A stretch of DNA of 64,000 nt from Trebonia sp963785645 (lineage in GTDB: Bacteria > Actinomycetota > Actinomycetes > Streptosporangiales > Streptosporangiaceae): the NCBI GenBank assembly GCA_963785645.1, contig CAWAWG010000021.1:62001-126000 (forward strand), in the 5' to 3' direction. The translations under genes were made by a program, and so were the position numbers. Under the pieces are notes generated by a model that was not told the DNA's origin, did not search any database, and saw nothing but the letters and a program-made list of their open reading frames with translations. This document shows, piece by piece, positions 7,879 through 20,695 of this stretch. Numbering within the stretch: position 1 is the first letter of the stretch; each line of letters begins with the position of its first letter.

Positions 7879-9609
7879 GTGCGCTGGTCAACCATGCACA
7901 TTCCCACGCTGCGGGAGGACCCCGCGGAGGCGGGTGCACCCAGCCACCGCCTGCTGCTGCGGGCCGGGTACATCCGCCAGCTGATGGCTGGGCACTACTC
8001 GCTGCTGCCGCTGGCCGTCCGGGTCCGGCTCAAGGTCATCGGCATCATCCGCGAGGAAATGAACAGGATCGGCGCCCAGGAGATCCTGATGCCGGTGATG
8101 CACCCGGCCGAACTCTGGCAGCGCAGCGGACGCTGGGACGTAATGGGCGACGAGATGTTCCGGCTCAAGGACCGCAAGGGCGCCTCCCTCGCCCTCGGCA
8201 TGACCCACGAAGAGGTCGTGTCGACCCTCGCCACGGAGCTGAACTCCTACCGCGAGCTGCCCCAGATGTGGTACCAGTTCCAGACCAAGCTGCGCGACGA
8301 GCCTCGGCCCAAGGCCGGCCTGATGCGGACCCGCGAGTTCACCATGAAGGACTCCTACAGCTTCGACCTCGAGGCGGCGGGACTCGACAAGTCGTTCGAC
8401 GCGCACCACAGCGCCTACGCCCGCGCGTTCAAGCGGATCGGCATCCCCGCGATCCCGGTCGCGGCATCGAACGGCGCGATGGGCGGCTCCGGATCCACGG
8501 AGTTCGTCTGCCCGTCGGAGACCGGCGAGGACATCATCATCTACTCGCCGCAGTGCGGTTACGCGGCGAACATCGAGGCAGCGATATCGGCCCTGGAGCC
8601 CATCGCCCCGGACGCCGACGCAGCCGCGGCCCTTGACGCGCCGCTGCGCTTCGACACGCCGGGCGTCCGGACAATCGAAGACCTGGTCACCGGCTACGAC
8701 GCACCCGCCGACCGGCAGGTCAAGACGCTCGTCTACGTCCTTGACGGCAAGCTCACGCTGGTGCTGCTGCGCGGCGACCACGCGCTTGAGGAGCAGAAGC
8801 TCATCGACGCGACCGGCTCGGTCGCGGTGCGGCCCGCCGAGGCCGCGGAGATCTTCGCCGTGCTCGGTGCGCACCCCGGCTCGCTCGGCGCGGTCGGCGT
8901 ACCAGCTGACCTGCCGATCGTCGCCGACCTGGCCCTGAAGGGGCGGTCGGGCATGACAACCGGGGCAAACACCGACGACGTGCACCTGCGCGGCGTGGAC
9001 CTCGGGCGCGATATCGGCGTCGGCAAGTGGGCCGACCTGCGCGCGGCCGAGGAGGGCGAGCCCTGCGTCCACTGCGGCAACCCGCTCACGGTGCTCAAGG
9101 GCATCGAGGTCGGCCACATCTTCAAGCTCGGGTACAAGTACTCCGACGCACTCGACCTGTCCGTCCTCGGCCCGGACGGGAAGCCGGTCAGGCCGATCAT
9201 GGGCTGCTACGGAATCGGCGTGGAGCGCGCGATGGCCGCCTGCGTCGAGGTGCACCACGACGGGAAGGGCATCGTCTGGCCGGCCGCCGTCGCGCCGTTC
9301 GAGGCGGTGGTCATCGTCGCGCAGCAGAACGACGCCGCGGTCGCGGAGGCGGGGGAGCGGGCCTACCAGGCGCTACTCGACGCCGGGGTGGACGTGATCA
9401 TCGACGACCGTCCCGACCGGGCGGGTGTGAAGTTCAGCGACGCCGAACTGGTCGGCATCCCCTTCCGCATCACGATCGGCAAACGCGGCCTGGCGTCGGG
9501 TACCGCCGAGCTCACCGACCGCGCAACCGGCGAGACGGTCTCGGTTCCGCTCGACGACGTGGCCAAGCACGTCCGCGAAGCCGTCTCTCAGGCGCTCGCG
9601 GCCGCCTAA
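7879..9609 (+). CDS. proS: Prolyl-tRNA synthetase, bacterial type with editing insertion
   Basis: Charges tRNA-Pro with proline in the cytoplasm. The protein has 576 residues, the normal length for the bacterial form. Class II motif 2 is seen as RTREFTMKDSYSF near residue 150 and motif 3 as GCYGIGVERAMAA near residue 441. The region between (about 220-385) corresponds to the editing domain that clears mischarged Ala-tRNA-Pro. The C-terminal anticodon-binding domain includes IDDRPDRAGVKFSDAELVG. The GTG at 7879 is chosen because MRWSTMHIPTLREDP aligns with family N-termini and GACGGAG lies just upstream. An internal ATG at 7894 is less likely. The frame is intact. It is convergent with pepN. 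Confidence 0.96.
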   Translation: MRWSTMHIPTLREDPAEAGAPSHRLLLRAGYIRQLMAGHYSLLPLAVRVRLKVIGIIREEMNRIGAQEILMPVMHPAELWQRSGRWDVMGDEMFRLKDRKGASLALGMTHEEVVSTLATELNSYRELPQMWYQFQTKLRDEPRPKAGLMRTREFTMKDSYSFDLEAAGLDKSFDAHHSAYARAFKRIGIPAIPVAASNGAMGGSGSTEFVCPSETGEDIIIYSPQCGYAANIEAAISALEPIAPDADAAAALDAPLRFDTPGVRTIEDLVTGYDAPADRQVKTLVYVLDGKLTLVLLRGDHALEEQKLIDATGSVAVRPAEAAEIFAVLGAHPGSLGAVGVPADLPIVADLALKGRSGMTTGANTDDVHLRGVDLGRDIGVGKWADLRAAEEGEPCVHCGNPLTVLKGIEVGHIFKLGYKYSDALDLSVLGPDGKPVRPIMGCYGIGVERAMAACVEVHHDGKGIVWPAAVAPFEAVVIVAQQNDAAVAEAGERAYQALLDAGVDVIIDDRPDRAGVKFSDAELVGIPFRITIGKRGLASGTAELTDRATGETVSVPLDDVAKHVREAVSQALAAA

Positions 9610-9639
9610 ACCGCCGCCTATCCGAAACGATAGTGGATC

Positions 9640-9665
9640 GCCTGGCAGGCTGGATCCTGCCGGGC
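9640..9665. terminator. Possible bidirectional hairpin between proS and pepN
   Basis: GCCTGGCAGG (9640-9649) and CCTGCCGGGC (9656-9665) pair with one wobble across a 6-nt loop in the gap between two convergent genes. No U-tract follows, so the terminator call is positional. Confidence 0.4.
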
Positions 9666-9681
9666 AGCCACGCTCGTTCGG

Positions 9682-12231
<2,550 letters not shown>

Positions 12232-12468
12232 CGGGTGGTCCCTTCGTGATCGCGATGTACATCTGTGATCTTTTCATGTTCAGGAGGCCGCCACGCCGCC
12301 TACGTCAGGCGAGTTCCGCCCATTATTACACGGAGTGTCTGTTTAGTCATCAAGTGTGACTGACATTCCTGATCTACGGGCACGTCAGCCGGAGTCCGCC
12401 GAGTCAGCTCTCCAACTGACATCGGGGGTACCAGGGCCATCTCCCCCGAGGGATGACAGACTAACCCG

Positions 12469-12936
12469 GTGCGCGTATACCTCGGTTCTGATCACGCCGG
12501 TTTCGAGCTTAAGGCGGCCATCATCGCCTGGCTCGGCCAGGCCGGCCACGAGGCGGTCGACTGCGGTCCCGCCAGCTACAACCCGGAGGACGATTACCCC
12601 GTCTACGTCATGCGGGCGGCCGAGGGGACCATCGACGACCCGGGAAGTCTCGGCATCGTGATCGGCGGCTCCGGCAACGGCGAGCAGATCGCCGCGAACA
12701 AGGTCCCCGGCATCCGCGCGGCGCTCGCCTGGACGGCGCAGACCGCCCGGCTCGCCCGCCAGCACAACGACGCCAACGTGCTCAGCCTCGGCGCGCGGGA
12801 GAACAGCATCGAGGACGGGGTGTCTTTCGCGAGGATCTTCATCGAGACCCCGTTCTCCGGCGAACCGAGGCACGCCAGGCGCCTCGCCATGATCGCCGAC
12901 TACGAGAAGACCGGCGAACTGCCGCCGCTGCCGTAG
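12469..12936 (+). CDS. rpiB: Ribose-5-phosphate isomerase B
   Basis: Interconverts ribulose-5-phosphate and ribose-5-phosphate in the pentose phosphate pathway. The protein has 155 residues, typical for RpiB. MRVYLGSDHAGFELK (phosphate-binding Asp-His) opens the protein. GGSGNGEQIAANKVPGIRAA carries the loop region, and RQHNDANVLSLGAR is the second substrate site. In RpiB families the base is Cys or, in some actinobacteria, Glu. Here the loop has the GSGNGEQ form, matching the Glu type. The start is GTG 12469, directly followed by the family N-terminus. A perfect 12-bp palindrome TCCCCCGGGGGA lies just after the stop (12944-12955). Confidence 0.93.
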   Translation: MRVYLGSDHAGFELKAAIIAWLGQAGHEAVDCGPASYNPEDDYPVYVMRAAEGTIDDPGSLGIVIGGSGNGEQIAANKVPGIRAALAWTAQTARLARQHNDANVLSLGARENSIEDGVSFARIFIETPFSGEPRHARRLAMIADYEKTGELPPLP

Positions 12937-14018
12937 GAGTACCTCCCCCGGGGGACGAGCGCCCTGCACCCGCCCGGCATGGCGAGGGCTTCGCCCCCGC
13001 CCATATGCCCCCCCACGGGAGGACACCGCCAAAACCGCGGCGCCCCCCGCGCTGTGGCTGAAGTTAAACCCCGTTTCCGATAGTTGCTGTGGAAGCAGGC
13101 GTTGCACAACCCGCAACGCCTGGCGCTCTGGTTGCTGTAGGAAGGCAATCCAAACCCGCAGTAGTCATCCGAACGGGTTCGTGTTTCACGCGGCCGCTCC
13201 CGGTGACAGCCGAGAGCGGGGCGGGGGATTGTCGCCAGGGACTGTGGTTGCGGTTAGGAGCGGCGGCGGCGCCGCCGCCGGGGCGCTGGCGGCCGGGGGA
13301 CGGGCAGATCGGGGCGGGCGGCCGGTGCCGGCGGCTCGGCCGGCTTGGGCGGCGGCGCTTCCGGGTGGCGGGTGGCGGCCGCATCCTCGCGGTCCGCGGC
13401 CTCGGCGAGGTGCTCCTCATGAGGCCGTGACACATCCCGCGCCCGCATGGCGGTGGACAGCGTAATCTTGGTAACCGGCATGTGCCTATTATTCGCGGAC
13501 GGGCGACACTGTGCTATCCGCGGGGGCGGCCCTGCACCGCGGCATTGGGGCCTTGCCCTCAACGCCGCAGGCGGTGCCGTGTCGGCCGCGCGTCGCCTGA
13601 GGCCCGGCTGCCATGACTCTGGTCAAGTCGGGCAAAAGGGAGCCGTTCCCGGCCTGCGCTAAGCCGCAGGCTTTGCCCGTATCCCTGGGGGCTCGCAGCA
13701 ACCGCTCGCCGCCGCGGTTGGCTGGGGGTTAGCGACCGCGGTGCCCGCAAGGCCGGCCGCGGGGACAGCAGCGCAGCGCACTACGGTGCGTTGGCTTAGC
13801 GCGGATCATGTCGCCGTCGACCGCCCCGTTTAGCCGATATCTGCCTCTTAAACCGGAAAAGGGAACCGGCATATGGGGGTCGGCCGGCTGATGGCGCAAC
13901 CTGCCGGGCGGGATTGTCGGATGGTGCGGTGGGAATTTGCCCCGTTCGCGGGTGCGCGATGCGAAACTAGCCTGGGCAGGCGCGACGGGAGAACGCCTTC
14001 ACGCCGCAGGAGGAGCGA
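12937..14018. other. Long intergenic stretch with a 20-bp GC palindrome, no gene recognised
   Basis: Nearly 1.1 kb without a convincing gene. Short open frames on both strands give low-complexity Arg/Pro/Gly-rich products and none has a clear ribosome-binding site. A perfect 20-bp palindrome (alternating CGG and CCG triplets) lies at 13261-13280. The last 20 bases hold the GGAGGAG site of the kinase gene. No tRNA or rRNA is seen. Confidence 0.5.
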
Positions 14019-16528
14019 ATGGCGAGTGGCTTCACCGGGTGGACGCGCGGCTCGCTCGGACGGCTTGAGCCTGGCAGCCGGATAGCCGGCTACCTGATCG
14101 AGGAGCAAATCGGCGCGGGCGGTATGGCCGTTGTCTTCCGCGCACGCGACGAGGTGCTCGGACGGCTCGCGGCAGTGAAGATCATCGCACCCGCGGCGGC
14201 CGATGACGAGGAGTTCCGCGCCCGGTTCCTCCGCGAGTCACGCATGGCGGCGGCGGTCGACTCGCTGCACATTATCCCCGTCTACGGGCCGGCGAGGCCG
14301 AGGGGCTGCTGTACATCGCGACGCGGTTCGTGCCGGGCGGGGACCTGGCGGCGTTTATGCGGCGTTCCGGCGGCGCGCTGGCCCCCGACCGCGCCCGGGG
14401 GCTGGTGGCGCAGGTGGCCTCGGCCCTGGACGCCGCCCACGCGGCCGGGCTCGTGCACCGCGACGTCAAGCCGCAGAACATCCTGGTCGATGCCGTTCCG
14501 GAGCACCCCGAGCACGCCTTCCTCGCGGACTTCGGGCTCAGCAAGGGGGCGGGGTCGTCAACCGGGCTGACGGCCACCGGCCAGTTCGTCGGTACTCCTG
14601 ACTACTGCGCCCCGGAGCAGATCAGGGGTGTCACCGTAGACGGGCGAGCCGATCAGTACGCGCTTGGGTGCGTGGCGTTCGTCCTGCTCACGGGGCAGCT
14701 CCCGTTCCGTCGCACGGAAACCATGGCGACGCTGTACGCGCAGGTTCACGATCCGGTGCCCGCGCTGACCGGACTGCGTCCTGAGCTCTCCCCAGCCGTC
14801 AACGACGTTATCGCGCGAGCGCTAGCGAAGTCGCCCGCCGACCGTTACGCCCGGTGCGGCGAGTTCGCCGAAGCGCTGCGGCAGGCGCTGCTCCCGTCCC
14901 GGTCGACGGCCATCCCGGTTCGCCCGCCGCTGCCGGTCGCAGATGCGGTCAGGGACCATCCGTCGGCACTCGTCGGTGCGCCGCAGGCCTGGCCGTCTCC
15001 CGCTGACCCCGCGCCATCCCCGTCGGTAACGCCCGCCCCGCCATTTGAACCTCCTGCGCCGTTTCAGGCACAGCCGTCTGAAGCCCAGCCGTTTGAAGCC
15101 CAGCCACCGGGCTGGTCTCAGCCGCCGCACACGGCACAGCTCGCCGACTGGTCCCGGTCGCCGCGGCAGGGAAGCCGTGGCTTTGGGCCGGAAACATCCA
15201 TGGGAGGCCAGGCAGCGGGCCAGTGGAGCGGCGGGCAGCCGGGCGCGCCTATCCAAGGAGCCGGTGACACGCGCAGCACGCGAGAGCCGGGGAACGAAGG
15301 CGGCAGCGGACAGCGCAAGCGCCGTCGCGACCGGATGGCCGCGAGGAGAGGGACCCGGGCGGCTTTCATCGGCGGAACGGCGGCGCTGATCCTCGCCGGC
15401 GCCGGAACCCTGTACGCCGTGGGCGTGCACAGCGGCTCGCATACCGCGGCTTCGCTCACCTCGCCGTCCGCACCGAAGCGTCCGAGCAAGCCGGTTCTGG
15501 CGGCGACGCTGACGGCACCGGGCGGCGGAGCCGTCAGTGAGGCCTGGTTCAGCCAAGACGGCAAGCTCCTAGCGGGTGCGGCCGGCGACGATCCGGAAAT
15601 CTACGTGTGGGACACGACGAGCCCCTCCCATGTGACAACGCTTACCGTGCCGAAAATAACGGTCGGTAATAACACCTATCTCGGGGTAATAGAAAATATC
15701 GCCTTCAACGCAGCTGACACCAGCCTGACGGCGGCCGTGACGTACACCTTCCTTGACGGGAAGTCACCGCAAGGCTCCACGCCAAACATCGTTTACCAAT
15801 GGGATCTCGCTACCGGAAAACGCGCGACCATATGGTCGATGTCTACGATCAGCGGCACAGCCGTGACTTCCACGCGTATATTCTTCAGCGGCGATAACAG
15901 CATGGCGGTTCTATACAGTCACGACTATTCCGTCGTCCAGCTGGTGAGGATCGGACCATCCCAAGCGCTGGGAACACCGGTCACGTTGACCGGAGACGGG
16001 CAACTGACTCCGGACAGCAGCGCGGGCGACAACGGGACGATAATCCTCTACACCACGGGGGGCGGCCAGAACTACGTATGGAATTTTAATGCGAGGAGTT
16101 TGACTACCCTATATTACTATGGCCTGCGCTCACTTCTCAGTGCGAACGGCTCGACGGTCCTGGAGTACCCAGCTGACGATACGGGTACGGGTACAGCACC
16201 GCCGCCTGTCGTGTGGAATATCGCCACGCACTCTAATATTACTCCTGTCGATCCCCGCTGGAAACAACAGGAAACGAAGCAGGACCTTGAAGCTGGATTC
16301 AGCGCCGACGGCAGCGTCATAGAAACAATACGCGCCGGAGGTAACGTAGACCTGTGGGACGTGGCGACCCGCAAATACCTTATGACCATAGCGGCAGCGA
16401 CAAATCAGGTCGCCAGTGCTGTCGTCGGCCCGGGCGGAAGCGAGGTCGCGCTCCTCGGCGGTGACGGTAGCCGGCAGCTCTCGCTCTGGCAGACGCCGCT
16501 GAGCACGCCGAGGGCGGCGGCCGGCTAG
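14019..16528 (+). CDS. Membrane Ser/Thr protein kinase with extracytoplasmic propeller-like domain (one frameshift)
   Basis: Hanks-type kinase: glycine loop IGAGGMAVVFRA near residue 30, catalytic Lys in AAVKIIAP, HRDVKPQN near residue 147, DFGLSK near residue 170, and GTPDYCAPEQI in the activation segment. A long Pro/Gln-rich linker is followed by a single membrane span near residues 445-467 (AALILAGAGTLYAVGV). A C-terminal half of WD40-like strands follows (KLLAGAAGDDPEIYVWD, then LWDVATRKYL). The sensor domain would face outside. The ATG at 14019 has GGAGGAG upstream. Near 14287 the frame shifts; a fourth G in the run at that point restores VYGAGEAEGLLYIATRF. It is convergent with the acetyltransferase gene. 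Confidence 0.88.
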
Positions 16529-16594
16529 CCGCGCCGACGCCCTGATGCCGGCCTTAAGTAGGCCAGGGGCGGGGCCGACCGGGCGCCAGCCCCG

Positions 16595-16636
16595 CAGGAG
16601 AGGTACCTAGAAGAGACAGGAGAGGTACCTAGAAGA
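16595..16636. repeat. 20-bp direct repeat at the end of the eis-like gene
   Basis: CAGGAGAGGTACCTAGAAGA occurs exactly at 16595-16614 and 16617-16636. The second copy contains the stop codon of the minus-strand acetyltransferase, so a recent short tandem duplication of the gene end is likely. Confidence 0.85.
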
Positions 16637-17912
16637 TCTGCGGGCACCACGGGGCGGGATCCCAGGTCATCGCGGAGGACAGCCGGACCAGCGCGCCCGG
16701 CTGGAGCTCATGGACCAGGTCGGCCGCGGCCAGGGTGCCGAGCCGGGTGCCGCCGAGGTAGGCCGCGCCAAGCTCGCGGACGTCGAGGGCGAGGTCGGCG
16801 GCCCGGTCCGTCCGCTCGCAGCTCGCGTTCGCGCCGTCCGGCCCGCCCGCGCGCAGTCGCCAGCGCCCAGCATTGCCGCGCAGCAACCCGTCGGTCACTT
16901 CAAGCACCACGTCCACCGGGCAGGAGTACGCGCGACTGGTGAGCGCACCGGGCAGGTCGATGATCCGCACCCAGATGCCGTCGCTGACCTGCACCCGGGC
17001 CCGCCGCGGGTCGAGCAGCTGGAACAACAGCGGGTCCTCGGCCGGCCGGAGGTCGCAGGTGACCGTGGTGATCAGGTCCCGGGTCAGCAGGTTGTGCCAG
17101 AGCGCCGCGCCCGCGGCCGGGTCGACGGCGATGACCTCGCGGACCACCAGCAGGCCGTCGGGCAGGCCAGTGGGCTCGTGCCAGCGCTGGGTGGTCGTGT
17201 AGAGCGCGTAGCCCCGCACCCCGGATCCGTCCTCGGCCAGCAGGCAGCGCAGCGGGCTTGAGCCGCCGCGATCCTCCGGCTCGTCATGCAGCACCCGTCC
17301 CCACCAGTCCTCGGTGCGCGCGAAGAATCCCGGCCACGCAGGCGCCACGGTCTCGTAGACCTTGGCCAGCTCGGCCGTCGCCGCCTGGGGCTCGGCCAGC
17401 CGCAGCGTCAGCGCGTGGTCGGCCGGGGCCGTCGCGGCCATCGCCCCGTCGCCGCGCTCGAACCGGAAGTACGCGGACGACGTCGCCCGCCCGTAGCCGT
17501 ACCTGGCGTAGATCGGCGTTTCCGACGCCCAGAGCGCCGCGATCGGCTCCTCGCCGCGCGCGGCGATGTCGGCGATCTGGCGGTGCATGAGCGAGCGGAG
17601 CACGCCGCGCCGCCGGTGCGACGGCAGCACCGACACGGCGGTGACGCCGGCGACCGGGACCGGGCCGCCCGGCACGGTCATCCGCAGGCTGTACACGCCA
17701 GTGGTGCCGACCGCTCGCTCGCCGGCCGGGAGCGCGGCGTCGAACGCGGCGAGCGACCGCTCCGGCTCGAACTGCCGTAGCCCCCGTGCCCGCCGGGCCG
17801 GTGACGACGGGCCCGAGTTGAAGGCATGGCTGCTGACTCGGCCGAACTCGGCGGCGTACTCATCGGTGGTAATGGGACGGATCGGGTGCGGGTCTGCCAT
17901 GATGGTGTTCAT
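16629..17912 (-). CDS. Eis-like GNAT N-acetyltransferase
   Basis: Family members acetylate amines at several positions, including aminoglycosides and capreomycin (Eis of Mycobacterium). The protein has 427 residues with an N-terminal GNAT half. The acetyl-CoA loop VSVLPSHRRRGVLRSLM is near residue 95, and ETPIYARYGYG carries the conserved Tyr proposed as general acid. A second GNAT-like repeat and a C-terminal sterol-carrier-like domain (LALDVRELGAAYLGG) follow. It ends in PWCPQIF. In Eis the terminal Phe carboxylate lies in the active site, and this protein also ends in Phe. The start is 17912, or the fifth codon (Met). The frame is intact. The substrate is unknown. Confidence 0.9.
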   Translation of the reverse strand: MNTIMADPHPIRPITTDEYAAEFGRVSSHAFNSGPSSPARRARGLRQFEPERSLAAFDAALPAGERAVGTTGVYSLRMTVPGGPVPVAGVTAVSVLPSHRRRGVLRSLMHRQIADIAARGEEPIAALWASETPIYARYGYGRATSSAYFRFERGDGAMAATAPADHALTLRLAEPQAATAELAKVYETVAPAWPGFFARTEDWWGRVLHDEPEDRGGSSPLRCLLAEDGSGVRGYALYTTTQRWHEPTGLPDGLLVVREVIAVDPAAGAALWHNLLTRDLITTVTCDLRPAEDPLLFQLLDPRRARVQVSDGIWVRIIDLPGALTSRAYSCPVDVVLEVTDGLLRGNAGRWRLRAGGPDGANASCERTDRAADLALDVRELGAAYLGGTRLGTLAAADLVHELQPGALVRLSSAMTWDPAPWCPQIF

Positions 17913-18011
17913 ATCCCGTGCGGCCCGCTGGATACCAATGGTTTTTCATCAGGAAAGTTGGAGCGTGGACCGCGTGCGTCAGACACAATCTGCGGATAAT
18001 CTGCCCAGGTC

Positions 18012-19145
18012 ATGAAAGTTTCGGTCTCCATCTCGGCAGCACGCGAAGCAACGCGTGCGGTACCGCGCTCTCTGAGGCGGGCCGGGCAGTGGCTGGCCGA
18101 TCAGGTCAGGCAGCAGCTCATCACCAGGAACCGGCGGGTCGGGATCGTGCTCGCCGTGATCACGGTGGCCGTCGCGATCGTCGCCGCGCACGTGTCCGCC
18201 TGGTGGGTGTCCCCGGGCGTCATGGTCATGCCGATTCTCGCCGGCGGCCTGCTGCTATGGCCGAGGGCGCTGCGCGTCTTGATGGCGATCGGGGCGGCGG
18301 GACTGCTGTATGACATCCTCCTGCACAAGGCGGGCCCCGGGATCGTCGTAACGATCCTGGCCACCGCGTACTTTGCCGACGTGCTGTCCAACACCCGGGG
18401 CAAGCTCGGCACCCGGGGGCTGCGCGCCGACCGGATGATGATCGAGCTGCGTGACCGCATCCGGGCTCAGGGGGAACTGCCCGAGCTGGGCGAGGGCTGG
18501 GGTTCTACGGTGGTGCTCCGTCCGGCCGGCGGTTCGTCCTTCGGCGGCGACTTCGTGGTCTCCTACAGCGATGACAAGACCCTGGAGGTGGCGCTGGTCG
18601 ACGTCTCGGGTAAGGGCATGGACGCGGCCACCAGGGCGCTGCTGCTGTCCGGCGCGTTCGGCGGCGTGCTCGGCTCGGTGCCGAGGGAACAGTTCCTCCC
18701 CGCCGCGAACGCTTACCTGCGCCGTGGGTCCGCCGACGAGGGCTTCGTGACGGCGGTCCACCTGTCGATCGAGCTCGCCTCGGGGGAGTACACCATTTAC
18801 TCGGCCGGCCATCCGCCCGCGGTGAGGTTCGACGCCAGCACCGGCCTGTGGCGGACCTCTACCGCCCGCGGGATTGTCCTCGGAGTGGTCCCCGACCTGG
18901 CGGCCGTCCCCGACGTTCCCGACGAGGGCGTGCTCCGCCGGGGCGACGCGATCATGCTTTATACCGACGGCATGGTCGAGGCCCCGGGCCGGGATATCGA
19001 CGACGGCATCGCGCGCCTGCTCGGCGAGGCCGAGCGCCTCGTCGTGGCCGGCTTCCGTTCGGGTGCGCCGGAACTCGTCACCGCCATGCAGCGCACGATC
19101 GCAAGCGGCGACGACTGCGCCCTGGTCCTCATCTGGCGCTCCTGA
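18012..19145 (+). CDS. Membrane PP2C/SpoIIE-type serine phosphatase
   Basis: A 377-residue protein with an amphipathic N-terminus, two to three membrane spans between residues 40 and 120 (IVLAVITVAVAIVAA, then VMPILAGGLLLW, then IVVTILATAYFA), and a C-terminal SpoIIE/RsbU phosphatase domain. The metal-binding motifs are present: GGDFVVSYSD, DVSGKGMDAATRALLL, YTDGMVEAPGRD and GDDCALVLIW. Such enzymes dephosphorylate anti-anti-sigma proteins in partner-switching control of sigma factors. No partner gene is adjacent. It diverges from the acetyltransferase gene with a ~100-bp shared upstream region, so both may share regulation. Confidence 0.88.
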   Translation: MKVSVSISAAREATRAVPRSLRRAGQWLADQVRQQLITRNRRVGIVLAVITVAVAIVAAHVSAWWVSPGVMVMPILAGGLLLWPRALRVLMAIGAAGLLYDILLHKAGPGIVVTILATAYFADVLSNTRGKLGTRGLRADRMMIELRDRIRAQGELPELGEGWGSTVVLRPAGGSSFGGDFVVSYSDDKTLEVALVDVSGKGMDAATRALLLSGAFGGVLGSVPREQFLPAANAYLRRGSADEGFVTAVHLSIELASGEYTIYSAGHPPAVRFDASTGLWRTSTARGIVLGVVPDLAAVPDVPDEGVLRRGDAIMLYTDGMVEAPGRDIDDGIARLLGEAERLVVAGFRSGAPELVTAMQRTIASGDDCALVLIWRS

Positions 19146-19670
19146 CGCTGGCGTTCCCTGACGCCGGCGCTCTCAGAGACGACATCTCCGCCCGGCGCAA
19201 CGTGCGGTTTCTCACCCGGGCTGGCTCGCGTTGGCCGGCGAGCCGACTCTGCACAGCGCGCGTTCGGGGCGGCACAACGCGTCAGAATGTTTCAGCAATG
19301 TGTCAAATCCGCGATTTCAGCAGCGGCTGGGGATCGGCAGGCATGAAGGCGGTGCCAAGTGGGTACAGCCCCCGAACCTAGCTCTGTCATGGTCATCGAT
19401 GTCCTTTGGGGCTAACGTGCCAATGACGGAGTCTTCCCAGGTCAACATCGGTTCGGCCAGTCTTCTTTAGCATTCTGTAGCATATCGGCATTCCCGTCTG
19501 CAAACTAATTAGGCGCGGGCAATATGGCCCGAGAACGCGACCTAAGCCGATTCCCTGACAGGTCCGTCATAGTTCCCCGACAGGCGCGTCAGGTGACGCG
19601 GGTGTCATTGTTTGCATTTATTTCTGAGCTGTGCCCAAATAGACAGGTGACAGGCGCAGGGGCACGCCGT
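19146..19670. other. Non-coding region upstream of the hopanoid operon
   Basis: About 525 bases without a convincing gene. The part from 19400 to 19640 is AT-richer than the surroundings and probably holds the operon promoter, but no box pair is clear enough to mark. The frame entering hpnC is open from 19524, but that translation (MARERDLSRFPDRSVIV) shows no family similarity. Confidence 0.4.
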
Positions 19671-20693
19671 ATGGAAAGTGGCGGCACAGACCAGGCAGAC
19701 AGAGCCGAGGCAGACGATAGCGCGGAGCGCGACGGGACAGTCGCCGCTGCCCTCTCAGGGGACACGGCATCCCCTGGCAGCACCGTAGACCCTGTTGCCC
19801 CGCCCCCACCGAACGTCGCGGCGCAGGTATCGCTCGCGGTCGCGGCGAAGGCCTCCGCCGAGAACTTTCCCGTCGCCCTGCGGGTCCTGCCGAAGCGGTG
19901 GCGAGCCCACCTGACCGCTCTCTACGGCTTTGCCCGGCTCACCGACGACATCGGCGACGAACCGCTGCCGGGCCTGCCGCGCGACGCCTCCGAGGAAACG
20001 ATCACCGCGACCCGGCTGAAGCTGCTTGACGAGCTGCAGAGCGACGTGGCGCGGATCTACGACGACCGGGCCCCGGAGCCGGACCTGGAAGCCATCAAGG
20101 CACTCAAGCTCACCATCAAGGACTGCGCGATCCCGGCCCAGCCGTTCTACGACCTGATCCAGGCCAATCGTCAGGACCAGCTGGTCACCAGGTACGACAC
20201 CTACCAGGACCTCGACGATTACTGCAAGCTCTCCGCGAATCCGGTCGGCCAGGTGGTCCTTTACATCATGACCGAGGCGACCCCGGAGCGAATCCGGGCA
20301 TCGGACCGCGTCTGCACCGCTCTTCAGGTCATCGAGCACATCCAGGACGTCGCCGAGGACCTCGCCAACGGCCGGATCTACCTGCCGCGGGAGGATATGG
20401 ACGCCCATCAGGTGACCGAGGCGGACCTCGCCGAGAAGACCGCGAACAAGCGCGTCAGGGATCTTGTCAAGTTCGAGGTGGACCGCTCGCGGCGGCTTCT
20501 CGACGACGGCGCCCCGCTGGTGGGCACGCTGAAGGGTGCGGCCAGGCTCGCCATCGCCGGCTACGTGGCAGGCGGCCGCGCCACCCTGAAGGCGATCGAG
20601 GCCCAGGGCTACGACGTCCTGCGCACCACGCCGAGGCCCGGCAAAGCGGACACGCTCGTCATGATGGCGGGCTGTTACATCAAAGGGAGGTGA
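19671..20693 (+). CDS. hpnC: Squalene/phytoene synthase-like HpnC (hydroxysqualene synthase)
   Basis: In hopanoid producers HpnC converts presqualene diphosphate to hydroxysqualene. The protein has 340 residues. Two aspartate-rich motifs of the trans-prenyltransferase fold are seen: LTDDIGDEP near residue 88 and EHIQDVAEDLANGRIYLP near residue 222. The first 45 residues or so are an acidic, Ala/Pro-rich extension before family similarity starts at AAKASAENFPVALRVLP. ATG 19671 is preferred over the open extension from 19524. It is the first gene of the operon, and its stop overlaps a possible GTG of hpnD. Confidence 0.92.
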   Translation: MESGGTDQADRAEADDSAERDGTVAAALSGDTASPGSTVDPVAPPPPNVAAQVSLAVAAKASAENFPVALRVLPKRWRAHLTALYGFARLTDDIGDEPLPGLPRDASEETITATRLKLLDELQSDVARIYDDRAPEPDLEAIKALKLTIKDCAIPAQPFYDLIQANRQDQLVTRYDTYQDLDDYCKLSANPVGQVVLYIMTEATPERIRASDRVCTALQVIEHIQDVAEDLANGRIYLPREDMDAHQVTEADLAEKTANKRVRDLVKFEVDRSRRLLDDGAPLVGTLKGAARLAIAGYVAGGRATLKAIEAQGYDVLRTTPRPGKADTLVMMAGCYIKGR

Positions 20694-20695
20694 CC

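Noticed and set aside
12937..14018. tRNA or rRNA gene in the long gap
   Set aside because: No cloverleaf with a GGTTCGA-type T arm and no conserved rRNA segment could be found by eye.
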